Below, piece by piece: positions 1 through 11,556 of a DNA stretch of 64,000 nt. Position 1 is the first letter of the stretch; each line of letters begins with the position of its first letter. The position numbers and the translations under genes were made by a program. The stretch is from Diphasiastrum complanatum (Eukaryota; Streptophyta; Lycopodiopsida; Lycopodiales; Lycopodiaceae): positions 23,730,357 through 23,794,356 of the forward strand of contig CM055113.1 in assembly GCA_029204225.1 (NCBI GenBank), written 5' to 3'. A model generated the notes under the pieces. The model worked only from the letters and a program-made list of their open reading frames with translations. It did no database searches and had not been told where the DNA came from.

Positions 1-25
1 GTTTCTGAGAATTTTCTTTCTCCAG

Positions 26-160
26 GCAGAGATCAGCCAAGGCTTTAAGGCTTATCAAATAATTAGAGCATTCCATAACGGCTTGCTTGTACCAGAGCTT
101 GAAGTGAGATTCATATCCTTCCGTTCCACTTGGCTTAAGCCAAGATATCCAGAAGCATAA
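26..160 (+). CDS. terminal exon of an unrecognised gene
   Basis: A pyrimidine-rich tract ending in CAG (positions 11-25) is followed by an open frame of 44 codons closed by TAA at 158-160. The peptide runs from AEISQGFKAY through GLLVPELEVR to WLKPRYPEA. The acceptor, the compact conserved-looking C-terminus and the switch to AT-rich non-coding DNA after the stop suggest a last coding exon whose earlier exons lie left of the window. The exon starts at codon phase 0 if the acceptor is right. I do not recognise the family and assign no function. Confidence 0.45.
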   Translation, partial: AEISQGFKAYQIIRAFHNGLLVPELEVRFISFRSTWLKPRYPEA

Positions 161-1379
161 GGTACATCTTTCAAATTTTTCTTTTACAGGGACAAGGTTT
201 AAGCTTAAGGTTCTACATGATATGCTATTCTGTAAAGTAGTTTGACAAGAAAGGGGTTTTTGGGTGGTAGATTCACATTGTAGGTGGAGAACTATGATAA
301 TGAGGATTGTGCAGAATAAAAGCTGCTTATTTTAATGAAACTCAACCTTTTGCACATATTTTCTGTTATAGTAGATTCATTAACGTATGGGGATGTGCAT
401 TGCTTTAAGGGATGAAGCCAACAATGTTTATCAAGAGAACCATGTTTCCAGAATACCAAAAAATGTCTTATGATTTTCTCTCTGTGACACTATTCGATTT
501 TTTTATGGATGACAAACATCCCCTTGACTTTGAGAATGATTGACAAATGGTGCATTCTTTAGCTGTTGTTGTCGAGCGTAGTATATTTCAGGAAGCTACC
601 ATTCATTTCATTTGTCTAGGAATTTGCAAGCTTCTAGCAAGGACTTTCGTGGAATGTTTTTAAATTGTATTTGTCAAGTCTTTACTGTCAGATTCTGTAA
701 GTGGAGTTAAAGCATTACGATTGAAATATCTGCATACATAGAGTGGAGCCAGCTAGAGAAATGTGATTTTCAGGTCCATATTGCATAGAAAAGACCTCAT
801 CATTGCTCAAAAAACTTTATAAATTCAGAACAAAAAAAGAAATAAGGTACGCACCAGTTCATTGGACATGTTGCATAGTCCTGCATAGAGATAGAATAAA
901 ACACAAAAAAAAATAACTTTCACGGCATTTGATGCATTATTTAGCCAAAAAGATACAATTAACAATTTCTAGCTAAAAATGCAAATACTAAACAAACTAG
1001 CATCACAACAGAACCACATTAATAGAAAAAACACATTCCAAGCATCTATGTGTGCACGACGTGCGTGCATAAATGCATGCCAGCACATGTTGTATCATGG
1101 CTTAAGTGTCATACAAAATTGCTCTTCTTCATATGGAAACCCTCAAAGAATCAAATCTGCTTGAGTCCTTGATTTAAGAACATGACATTGCCCACTAAAA
1201 CTAGAATTACTGGGTTACAGATCAATTTGTTAATAGAGTTTGAAGTGTCAGAATTGGATGCTCAAATTCTAGATAGGAGTTAACTAATCATCTTAGCACT
1301 CACACACAAAAATCAAGATCACCATAAGAGACCGAAGAGAACTTGGATTTATAGAAGATAGGCTATGCTCTCTACAATG
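161..1379. other. no gene recognised; AT-rich DNA
   Basis: This stretch should hold the 3' UTR of the upstream exon and then intergenic DNA. The short open frames here show no family motif. The right end abuts the C-terminal RNase H remnant of a Copia relic on the minus strand, so part of 1.2-1.38 kb may be its long terminal repeat, but no matching copy was found. Confidence 0.4.
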
Positions 1380-2980
1380 GAATGAATATGAGGTGGGGCG
1401 CATTGTTATCTATTACTTCTAGAAGTTCTCTAAACCTCTGAAACTTTTCTTTGCCATGTCCTTTGGCGAAGATATCTGCAACTTGCTCTCAATCCTGATC
1501 CTCATGATGTTTTGCAAGCCTAGCAAATCTCCTACTCTGTGTACTAGATTCCGCTTGTTCCAAAATGACACTATCCTTGATAGTTTCATAGTACCATCTA
1601 GGCAATCTTCTACTATTTGATGTAGGATGCTTCCTGTCTAGTGAAGTAGGACGTCAATAAGTATCCCATGTACATGATCTACCCTTCCTATTTCCTTACT
1701 CAACCATGGTCACTCTTGGTACTTGAATTGCTGTAGGCGGTACATGTATCGATTCAGGCTCCTGTAAAGAATCGTCACACAAGATAGGAATTCCTCAATC
1801 TTGCCTCCTATCATAAGATATATTTGTATCTTTACGAGCTCCATCCTTATCAAAGATTACATCCTTGCTTACGATAACTTTCTTACCCTCCAAGTCATAC
1901 AACTTGTATGCTTTTTCTTGACTATCATATCCAAGAAATAAACACCTTATCAGCTTTGCATCCAATTTGCTCCTCGAATCTTTAGGTGTGAGCATATGCA
2001 ATACTTCCAAAAACCCTCAAATGACTTACGTCAAGTTTTCGTCCCATGTAAACTTCCTATGGAGTCCATTTACTTTTAAGCATGCTCTTCGCAGTTTCCA
2101 CACTAGACCAATTCCTCCTTTTCAAAACTCCATTTTGTTGAGATTTCCCTTGCAAAACACCTAAAATTTTGTAGAAAGATACTCTCTCCCTTTATTTGAA
2201 CAATGTTTCTTTCTCCACTTGTGACTTAAACCATGTGAAATACTTGAATGCCTTTTACTTGAGAAGATAGATCCACATCTTCCTAGAATAACTATCAACA
2301 CCATAAAGTAACTTGCTCCCCCATAAGACTAAGCTTTCATGGGACCACACAAATCTGTATGAACAAGTTCTAGAACATTTCTCTCCCTGAAAGTACTAGA
2401 CAAAAATTTCTTCATATGATGTTTCCCTAAGACACAGCACTCACGAACCTTGACAATCGAAAACAACTTGACATTAACCTGTAAACATGTTGTATTTCCT
2501 CAAGACTTGTAGACTTTTGTGATTCGAATGTCCAAACCTTTCGTGTCATAACTTACTCATTGATCCAATATCCGCAACACTTGCATGATGACCCATCACT
2601 TGAGCTTGAAATTTGTACAACCTTCCTGCAAGAATGCCCTCAACTACTACTTCATTGTCCTTCCTTTGATGAGACACCCCTTTTCATTAAATTGTAAAAC
2701 CATATGTTGCTTCACGACAGCCGATACTAAGAGTAAGTTTTTGTTGATCCCTGGTACATAAAAGCACATCCTTTATGTCTCCAATTTTTCTTGAAGGTAG
2801 TTGAACCTATACTTTTTCAACTCATATGTGTAGTGATATCCCAACTTCACATTTGATCCATCATCAAGTTCTTGAAAACCAGACAGCCACTCTCGCCTAG
2901 GTGTCATATGCTTCGCACCTAAATCAAATAAATAACACTCCTCTTCCTTCGAGAAGTCACAAAAAATTGTCGTCTCATTT
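1380..2980 (-). mobile_element. degraded Ty1/Copia retrotransposon relic
   Basis: Read on the minus strand, Copia modules appear in the normal order. Near 2.96-2.85 kb is a protease stretch in which the D-S-G site reads DLG, followed by AKHMTPRREW. Near 2.56-2.49 kb is a GAG-pre-integrase segment (HERFGHSNHKSLQVL) with a TGA where Trp is expected. Near 2.39-2.33 kb is the integrase start LELVHTDLCGPM, with the first catalytic Asp, and near 2.15-2.07 kb a QQNGV..KRR segment in which the catalytic Glu reads Lys. At 2010-1795 is the integrase C-terminal part (KLIRCLFLGYDSQEKAYKLY, then DVIFD). Near 1.5-1.43 kb is the RNase H tail EQVADIFAKGHGKEKF. Most of the reverse transcriptase between about 1.5 and 1.75 kb is deleted. 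Stops and frameshifts separate all parts. Gag and both long terminal repeats were not recognised. Confidence 0.85.
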
Positions 2981-5900
2981 CCTCCTATAGCAGTATTGCG
3001 TACATAGAAAACCCAACGGAAAAGGGAGAAAAAAAGCACGAGACAAAGGCCCGAAGGACTTTTTTTAATCATAAGTGCAATAAGAAGAGCAAAAAATTGA
3101 TTGAATAAGAAGAGCTGAGACCCACACATCTGTGCTCCCGATAAGAGACATATAGACCATGTGTAAATGTGACTACTATAGTGAAGAGTAAAGTTGTTAG
3201 TCTAAAAACCAAAAGGCAGAAGCTAAATCACAAAAAAAAATCAAGTTACTTTAGCTTGATCGAGGTATAAGAAAAGTAGTCCTAGCGTGTGAACAAGTAG
3301 ATCGTCAAGACTTTCATACTACTTTTAGTCAAGTATTGAATCGCATGTATCCATGAGTTGTTTTTCATTCTCCTCCAAACGAGTATTGTAACCATAAGGC
3401 ATGGTGTAAATTCAGTAAGATGAACAACTACATGGTTTTGAGCACTCTTGTCAACTCAAAAACGTGCACGACCTTGTATCAGCAAATGGTACCAAGTCAC
3501 CAAATAGAGCCAAATTTAATTATGATATTCCAAAAAACCGTCATGATTCAAAAAGTACAACATGGGTATTTAGCAACCAGAAGATCTTGTGGCATAATAA
3601 GAAAGTACCACCACAGCACAACTTGATGGCATCCATAACAATGGTGTCAAGTTTAGTACTCAGTTGAGGGTACTCGTATGTCAAAAATACTCTCTAGCTT
3701 CTTCCATAGAATCATAGTCAACATATCAAGTGCGGCCAAGCAAGAATTAGATCAATCATTTATTAGCATACAGAAACCGGTGCTCAGTAACAATAAGTGG
3801 TAGCAAATCATGAAGTAGTGCTCGAACAAGGTGATATGGTTAAAGGAACACCACCAATAGATCAAGAAAGCATCAACTTCTTCTCTATGGCATGAGTAAA
3901 AGAAGTATACTGTAGGCTTGTCAACAACATGATGGACAAGCACACACATATTAAATCTAGTAACTAGTCAAGACTCAAGATTTCTAGCATGTCGGGTTAC
4001 TCCAACTTCCTTTGAATACATTGTCAAAAACTAATGCTTGGTAAATAAAAAGTTAAAACGGTGAGTAACGAAATGTGTGTCAGCACACGCACATGTGCAC
4101 ATTAAGCTAGCTTGAATCGCTTGCTTAGATCTAATCTTTTCACATATTGTACAAGCTTTAATAAAACAAATTAAAAATGTATTTCTTGAGAAACTACCCT
4201 ATGTATTGCCTCCAAACAGGGCAATAGATCATAAGATAGAGTTATTGCCTAGTAGTCAACCTACTTTTAAGCCATTATATTGGTCTAGCCACAACAAGAA
4301 GGTGAAGTGTGGCAAGACAAATAGAAGAATATATTAGGATTGAAACATTAGACCTAGTATATCTTCGAGGGGTGCACTTGTTTGATGTCAACAAGTGGGT
4401 AAATTTAAAGCACATCATTCAAAATCTTTGGATTCTTCACTTTGTGTTAGACTAGGGAATTTTCGTAGAAAAATAACCACTTGACTCAAAAGACTCAATG
4501 AAGATCAACATGAAATTTCACACCTTAGGCTTGTGTATCAACGATTCAAGCTTCTAGAACCAAACGCTCTTATACAACTATACTCACTCCAACTCACAAG
4601 GTCATCTTGTAGAGATCCAAAGACCATTGTCTGTCATGACAGTGAAGGGTGGAGGCCTTCGACTAAAATATTCAAAGGCTTGAAATGTCCAAGAAGCAAA
4701 TTTCACTTATTTTATATTTTGAGCATTGCAAAATACATATGATCTTTCTAGGTGAACATTTGAGCAAGCTCATTTTTTGTCTTTTAGTCTTAGCCTATCT
4801 TTGAACTTTGATGTAAGTGTGACTAGTCTCGAAGTAGTCATCAATTTTATCTTAGTCTTCCAATTCAATGGGGGGCCTGATTATCTTGAGTCCCAATGCT
4901 TTGCTATATGTGGAATGTTATATAAGATGTAATTATTTTTCTGTTGACTTTTAGAAAAATCAGTTGCATGTACAATCTTAATTATTTCCATGTAATTGCA
5001 TTTATTCAAGTGTATAATTGTTACGTTTATGTGTTACCATTTGTACTATAAGCAAGTAGATTTGATAGGAAATAGCCCCTTGTGTTGTTGTACTTAAGGA
5101 GAAGTATAAGGTAGATCACTAGCCTTGGGCCAAGACTCAAAAAACCTAGAGATGACGCAATTTGCTTGTAGGAGTTCATATGGGGGGAGCAATCCATACA
5201 ACAACAAGGCATGTGGATATTATAACCTGACATAGTAAGTCATACATCAATGCATATCTCCTCTCCTCGTATACTCAGAGTGATAACCAAAAGGTGATTA
5301 TAAGAGCTAGCAATACAATGCTTAGGTGGGCTAGTTGGGCAGCATGAGGAAGCTGAGCATTAACAAAACAAAGTGAAGAAGAAAGTAGGAGACAAGTGTA
5401 ACTATTCTCTGGGTCGGTCCCAAGTAAAATGAAATTGGCATGGGGGAGAGATGAAATGTATGTCAAGTCGAGTGTAGGAGCTACATAGATCCTTAAGTAA
5501 TTGCACCCATCAAGGCTTTTTACAAGAGGGCTTGGGCTCAGTTGACTATCCTAAGTTTCTTACTTTTGTTATTAAAACTTGACTCACTTCCCACCTATTG
5601 ATTTTATTACATTACTCAATCAGAGTATGACTTTCATAACCTTATCTTCAACTAACAAAAGATTCTATGCATAGTTCCTTTGCTCTCTATATGTAAATTT
5701 TCCTTCTTTGTTGTTTATAGATTCTTTCTTAACATAGTAGTTTTTCCACACACATTTAGCTTTGAGATTTCATAGCATTATTAGCCATCAAAAGCTTGGA
5801 TCAATATCTAATGTTTTTAGTTTAAGCTTAAGAACTTGACCCAATCATGAACGTGCTTATAGTTGATGACTCAACCCTAACAGAGTAGACTTGATAGATA

Positions 5901-6434
5901 AGGACCGTAAAATATTTGAAACACTCACCTACAACCCTATGAGACCCCTATATTGTCGAGGACTATGAGAGAGTCCAAAAGATTTGGAGACACGTAGCCT
6001 TCCATCTTCCCAAATATATCTATTGTCATTGGCTCACACCCAGAGTAGCTCCTTTGATGCACTAATCATCAAAACCTTTTAGTCTATGCGTATGGGCCCA
6101 ATTACTGTTGTTTGTACAACATGATGTCAAGTCCATAGGTAATCACGCATCGTTTCAAATCTCCAACCACTACTTACATAAAGGTTTTAGCAACTTCTTT
6201 ACTATATCCATTTTGCGGTAGCTTTCTTGTAGAAAGTAGCCACTTTAAATGATGAATCGACAATTTGTGCAACAATACTTAAAAGCTACAAGCTATAGCT
6301 TATTGATAATTGCTTTACAAGTTACTTCAAACTTCACAGACCAATGATGATCATTGTTCGTTGTTGTAGAAGAATTAGCTACTTTAGAGATTGAAGTTGG
6401 TTATTGTCTACTATTGCAAACGAAAAGAAAAAGG
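2981..6434. other. no gene recognised; probable decayed repeat DNA
   Basis: None of the short frames on either strand shows a motif I can name. A purine tract with GGGGGGCC followed by TGATTATC near 4.87 kb looks like a polypurine tract next to a long terminal repeat, but no second copy was found, so it is not called. The stretch is AT-rich and stop-dense. Confidence 0.4.
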
Positions 6435-6471
6435 TTTTTTTTTTTTTTTTTTTTTTTGGGGGGGGGGGGGG
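6435..6471. repeat. compound homopolymer T23 then G14
   Basis: A run of 23 T (6435-6457) passes directly into 14 G (6458-6471). It is followed by GGGGATCC-containing sequence and two diverged copies of a 25-bp unit (ATTCGAATTGGCTGA core) at 6490-6514 and 6515-6540. Tract lengths are prone to sequencing and assembly error. Confidence 0.9.
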
Positions 6472-6540
6472 CCGGGGATCCGGCTGCCGATTCGAATTGG
6501 CTGAATGGAATCCAATTCGAATTGGCTGAAATGGAATCAA

Positions 6541-8639
6541 ATTCTTTTCATCAAAATATTCAATATTAGAATTTTTCCTATTATTGGATATACTGAAATA
6601 GAATATCAATTGCAGTAAAGCCTTGACTCACCAATTAAATAGTCCTCCAAGTCAACAAAAAACTCCTTTTGTTGCACTGCATATGAAGATAGAAAAATGT
6701 CACAACATTTGTTTATAAAACAAGTTGCAAAACAAAATCTTACTCTAGGAAACCTCAAGCGCAAAAAGATTGGAAAACATGCTCATATGCTACATTCCAT
6801 GGCCCCACACCCAAGGAAAACTAGTCTCTACATCAAGATTCAATTTTAAACTTCTTCCTAAGTGAGCCAACACTTGAGGAGGCACAAGGCAAATGCACAT
6901 TGAAAGGCTGTTAATATTTTAACAACCCAAGATTTGCATTATACTTTTGTACTAGGTGGTATGTTGTGCCAATAAGAGAGAAACGTCTACTCGTACTCGA
7001 CGATAGTTCACCTACGGCCAATGTTGTAGCACTATTTTCTTCCAACCCTCATGCCAATGCTCTACTGCAATAAATGGCCCAAGCTGTTCTGCATGAGTAG
7101 CCTATGATTCTGTCTCCTGAAGAAGAGATTAACCCCAATGTGAATATGAAGAAACTAACGTTCCCGTAAAATAGAATTTGTGGCAAAATGCATATATTAA
7201 ACAAGATATTACGCCAAAATAGATGCCACAATAAGGAACAAAGAACCATTGTGCTCACATATCTTAAAAGTTGCCACAATTTCTATGTAGAAGTAGAAGC
7301 CGCAATAGCAAGAAAAATGTCTACTAACCATGGCTCACAAGGGTATCAAAATGGACCAAGAGAACTAAAAAAATTCTTCATCAAGGACAATTATGATGCA
7401 TGCACTAATGTACCATGCCACCCAGATGGACCCCAAATGCCACATGATTAAATCAATACGAAACTAACAAAGAACAGCCCCAAAGTGTCATGCGCCAATC
7501 CTTGTTTCATACCTATTAACATCCCTTTGAAATATGAAGAAATGAATGGACATTCATGTCACATGGAGAGAGTGCAAGAACATATGATTGACTCAGGAAA
7601 CCATCAAATCATCATAAAATGTATGTAAATCGAAGCACAATCATTGCAATCAATAAATGAGGCTATAGTGCATCATTTTGAGTGATTCATGTTGCGAAGA
7701 TTGGCCGTAGGGTTGCTAGGAAGAAAGTGATTTCATGTTCCGAAGTTTTTTTATGCATAGGTGGTCACTATGAGCATTCATGCGGTTGGTGTGCATGTGG
7801 GCATTTTGCATTGTCTTTTTTCACCTATCCACTTTCCATTGAGTTTTTGACCTTTTTTATAGCGTCTTTAGGGTTTCTACAGCCATGCCCGTGGGACGAG
7901 GCGTGTGGTGGATCTCTTGGAGGGAGACACTGTGTTTTTAAAGGTTCGAGTGCATGCAAACAGCGTTGCTCGTTTGCAATGAGACCTTTTGCAGCACAAC
8001 GACGAGGATTATAGCACACTTGCTTGGTTTGACTAGGCCAAATTGGCGGACCATGGGCATTGCCCCATGCGTGGCAGTTCTTGCACCTAAGCGAGAGTGC
8101 CTACTGAGCACATATGGAGGAGTTCATGGCACTTCTATGAAGCCAATGAAGTGAACAAATCTTGATTCAAAAAACAAATGAAAAAGTTACAACAAAAAAA
8201 GTCATTGACGTTTGGAGAGAAAAAAAAAGGATAGAGAGAAAAATGGCTAGAAGAGCATGTAGAGAGAGAAAAAATTGGAGGAAACTAACATGATCCCAAT
8301 CGCTTAGGAAAGTGCTCTAATACAGCGACTAGGCCCAATGTACAGATTGGTGGCCAATTATGTTCTATTGGCACAGGATCAAAAGCTAGCGATAGCGAGG
8401 CAGGGCCCTCGGCCTAGTTCATCAGCAACAGACCCATCACGACCTCCATCACCAGCAGCAGAGTTCATTGGCAGAGCCAAACCCATCACAACCAGCGATG
8501 GCAGGTGTTGGGAAGAGAGCACAGAGTGGAGCACACACACACCCTAGAGTCAAGCCACAACCACATGCACCCACACAAGACAGTGCGGGTAGATATTGAC
8601 AGAGCGGACACACCATCATGAGGCAGCCACTAGACTTAC
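6541..8639. other. no gene recognised
   Basis: A plus-strand frame of 87 codons at 7188-7451 and one of 110 codons at 7682-8014 have no family motif that I recognise. The right part, 8.2-8.64 kb, includes a Pro/Ser-rich stretch (8.40-8.47 kb) that could be the linker between a lost BED zinc finger and the hAT core that follows, but no zinc-finger cysteines could be aligned. Confidence 0.35.
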
Positions 8640-10280
8640 ACGCCAGTTTTTTTATAGTGGCTATCTTGCATTCTCCTTGGCCGACACCCCTATCTTTTGT
8701 GACATCATAGATTGTAGCTTGTGAGGCCACTTGGAGACCCCCCACACTCGAGGCTCTTCGTCCTAGCCATTTAAGAGAGGAGCATGCATGGATCACTAGA
8801 GAGCTCAGCCCCATACGACATGCCTGGGCCACATATGGTTTCTCTATTCTATTAGATGGGTGGACTGATATTAGGTGCAAGCCTATCATCAACATCTTGG
8901 CTTCATGTCCACTACTGGGCACTGTATTTCTCAAGGGTGTGAATGCCTCCCGAGATGGCGCTGTTGAGTCGAGCGAGTTTATATATGAGCATACACGTGT
9001 AGCAATCATTGAGGTGGGGGCACAGAATGTGGTACAGGTGGTCACCAACAATGCCAACAACTATGTGGCTATGGGTGAGCTTTTGGAGAGAGACTACCCT
9101 GCTATTGTATGGACCCTGTGTGCAACACACTACATCGATCTTTTGATGCATGACATAGGAGGCCTCTTCTGGGTTTCCACCATCACATCCAATGCCATCT
9201 TTCTGGTCACATTTGTAACCAGGAGGAAGAGAGCCCTTGGCATGTTCAAGACATATAGCCCACTGGATCTGAAAAAGCCAACACCCACACGATTTGCCTA
9301 CCACTTCGTCGTGTTGGAGCGGTTGCTTTGGGTTCGATTTGCATTGCGCCAAATGGCAGCAAGCCCTGAGTTCACATAGTGGCATCATAGCAACGAGCCG
9401 ACTGGAATTAGATTCCAAAGAATTGTTTTTGGAGATGATTTCTGAAGACAGGCTGAGCAGTTGTTTGAGGTCCTGGAGCCAGTGTACCATGTGTTGAGGT
9501 TGGTGGGTCGGCCTCATCTACAAGTTTATGAACAGGATTGGGGAGACCCTTCAGTGACCACTTTTTGATAAGCGCAAGTATACCTTTTTTTTAATCCGTT
9601 TGGTGCATTTGTTTTGTAAAAGCTTTTAGCATTGCTGAATTGTTACAATGCAGTGATTACTTTTCTGGTTTCTGTAAGATGTCAGCTATCCGAGAGAAGT
9701 GGCTTGATAGGGGGAATATCTTCCATAAGCCCATACATGCAGTTGCTCATTTGCTGCTCCCTATGTGGGCCACTGGAGCCATATGCACAAACGCCGAGCT
9801 TGTGGACGGCTAGAGGACATACACACAAAATGTGTATCTAGGTCAGGGTTGTCCCCCGTTTAATTGTCAACAGTTTGTTTGTGCTTTTTGCTGACTCATT
9901 CATTTCGAGAATCTAACAATGTCCCGTCTAATTGCAAGTCATAGCCCCTTGTTGCGCAGGATCAAGAGGCAAATGTTAGATTTTGAGCACAGACAGGGAT
10001 CTGTCATTGGTTCTCAGGGTGAGTATGACAAGTTTATGCCAAAGCCGCTCACACGGTGGGGGGTCATGGGCAAATTCACCCTTGACATTACTGCTCTTGC
10101 CACTTGCATCCTTGCTCAGGATTGTTCCGCTTCTGCTCGTGAGCGGAACTAAAGCACTTGGTCTCTTATGCACACAAGGAGACACAACAGGCTCCAAGTT
10201 CCCCAGCTGAACAAGTTGGTTTGTTGCACCACCAACCTGAGGCTAGTCAGGCACATGCAGAGAGATGGCACACCTAGGCA
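8640..10280 (+). mobile_element. hAT transposase pseudogene, copy A (DUF659 and hATC parts)
   Basis: The frame 8712-9379 carries the DUF659 part of a plant hAT transposase: ACEATWRPPTLEALRPS, then FSILLDGWTD with the first catalytic Asp, then VVQVVTNNANN and LCATHYIDLLMHDIGG. A TAG ends it at 9377-9379. Downstream pieces in other frames continue the protein: EQLFEVLEPVYHVLRLV near 9.45 kb, REKWLDRGNIFHKPIHAVAH at about 9.69-9.75 kb, and the hATC dimerisation region ALATCILAQDCSASARERN near 10.1 kb. There the invariant Trp codon after ERN is TAA. Upstream, 8640-8710 holds the preceding FFYSGYLAFSLADTP segment in a shifted frame. No terminal inverted repeats or 8-bp target duplication were found. 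The copy is dead. Confidence 0.85.
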
Positions 10281-11337
10281 GCATGTTGAAGTCTAAATGC
10301 TTTGTTAAGTTACTAGTAGTCTTCTGTAGACTAGTAGTAAGTACTTCATGTTGTCAGTTACTAGTTACTATATTTTGCAATGTGTTTGAACTTTTTTTTA
10401 CAGACCTACATGTTGTTTTTCCCCACTCCCAACACATAATTCAAAAAAAAAAAAGTTCAAAAACATTCCTATCCGGAACGCTGCTGAATTCTAAAACCGT
10501 TCCAATAACACCATAAAAGCTCTCAAAAACGAGCTCCAAACAATTAAAAAACTCAAAATACATCAAATGAATCATAGGCTCCAAAACTAGCATGACCTAA
10601 GTTGTTTATATCTAGGTATACGCGGCTCCCAAGATTAACTAAGATAAGACGACCAATTATCATTACCTAATTGGTTCAATTCATAGATGCGCTGCATTCC
10701 TGAACGAAGAGTTCCAATCACGTTCCGGAACGCTCATTTTGAAACGTTCTAGAAATTTCAAAACGTTCCGTTCCTAAACTGTTCTTTAGTGACATTTATG
10801 AGCTAGATTTCCAAAACAGATTAATACTTTTAGCAAAGTTTTCAATAGACCTAATTGGGATCAATTCCAAGACCTCTAAATTGCCATTCTTTTTTACTAT
10901 GCTCAAGCATCCATCTCTTCTAGGATAAACCACCGAATGAGATGTTGCCAACATAATTAGAAATATTTAGACTCTATGGTTGTAAATTTTAATGATTATT
11001 TTGTTTCTTTTATGAACATAGTTCATAGAGCAACACCATACTTGTAGGAGGGAACCAGGCATAAGAATACCATGTATCTGAACCATGTAGAAAGTTCTAA
11101 GTTTTAAAAGGATTTTTTTTTCTGGGGTTCCGACATTCCGAAAAGTCGTTCCGATGCAACTTAGGTTCAATTTAACCTTTAGCATGGCCCATCATTAGAA
11201 TCTACTTTTGCAGGATATGTGCTCAGTTCAAATTCCTTAATGTACAACAAAATATACAAAGAAACAACATGAGCATAGCCCCCATGATCAACATAGAAAG
11301 ATATTTTTTCCTATTCTTCACACTCCTTAAAATATAT
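10281..11337. other. non-coding; clusters of GTTCCG/CGGAAC motifs
   Basis: No gene is seen. Palindromic GTTCCGGAAC-type words recur at about 10.47-10.50, 10.71-10.79 and 11.13-11.16 kb, in both orientations. They lie just beyond the 3' end of the hAT relic and may be subterminal repeats of a DNA transposon; this is inference. Confidence 0.5.
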
Positions 11338-11556
11338 CTACCTATTCACCATGGACTTTGAAATTAAGCCAAGATTTGATCTCATCTTGACAAATACATT
11401 CTTGAGCAATGGTTTGGTAAGAAGATCTGCAACACAATCTGAAGATCCAACATGCTCCAACAAGATCTCTCTCCCAATTACTTTCTCTCTTACAAAGTGA
11501 TGAGCTACCTCAATGTGTTTGCTCCTTGCATGGAATACAGGATTGTTTGCAAGTTC
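11338..11556 (-). mobile_element. isolated Copia RNase H C-terminal fragment
   Basis: A 73-codon frame with no stop runs on the minus strand from 11556 to a TAG at 11340-11338. It reads NNPVFHARSKHIEVAHHFVR, then VADLLTKPLL and MRSNLGLI, which is the conserved C-terminal end of Copia RNase H. It lacks any start codon because it begins in the middle of the domain. Upstream of 11556 the sequence is unrelated, so this is a truncated insertion. Its frame is clean and its residues are close to consensus, so it seems younger than the relic at 1.4-3.0 kb. Confidence 0.85.

Noticed and set aside
4860-4890. GGGGGGCC-TGATTATC as a polypurine tract and LTR edge
   Set aside because: No second copy, primer-binding site or adjoining pol sequence was found.
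8449-9517. Two long minus-strand open frames of about 200 codons each
   Set aside because: They are antisense to the hAT copy A transposase, whose domains are clear on the plus strand; the minus-strand peptides have no family motif.
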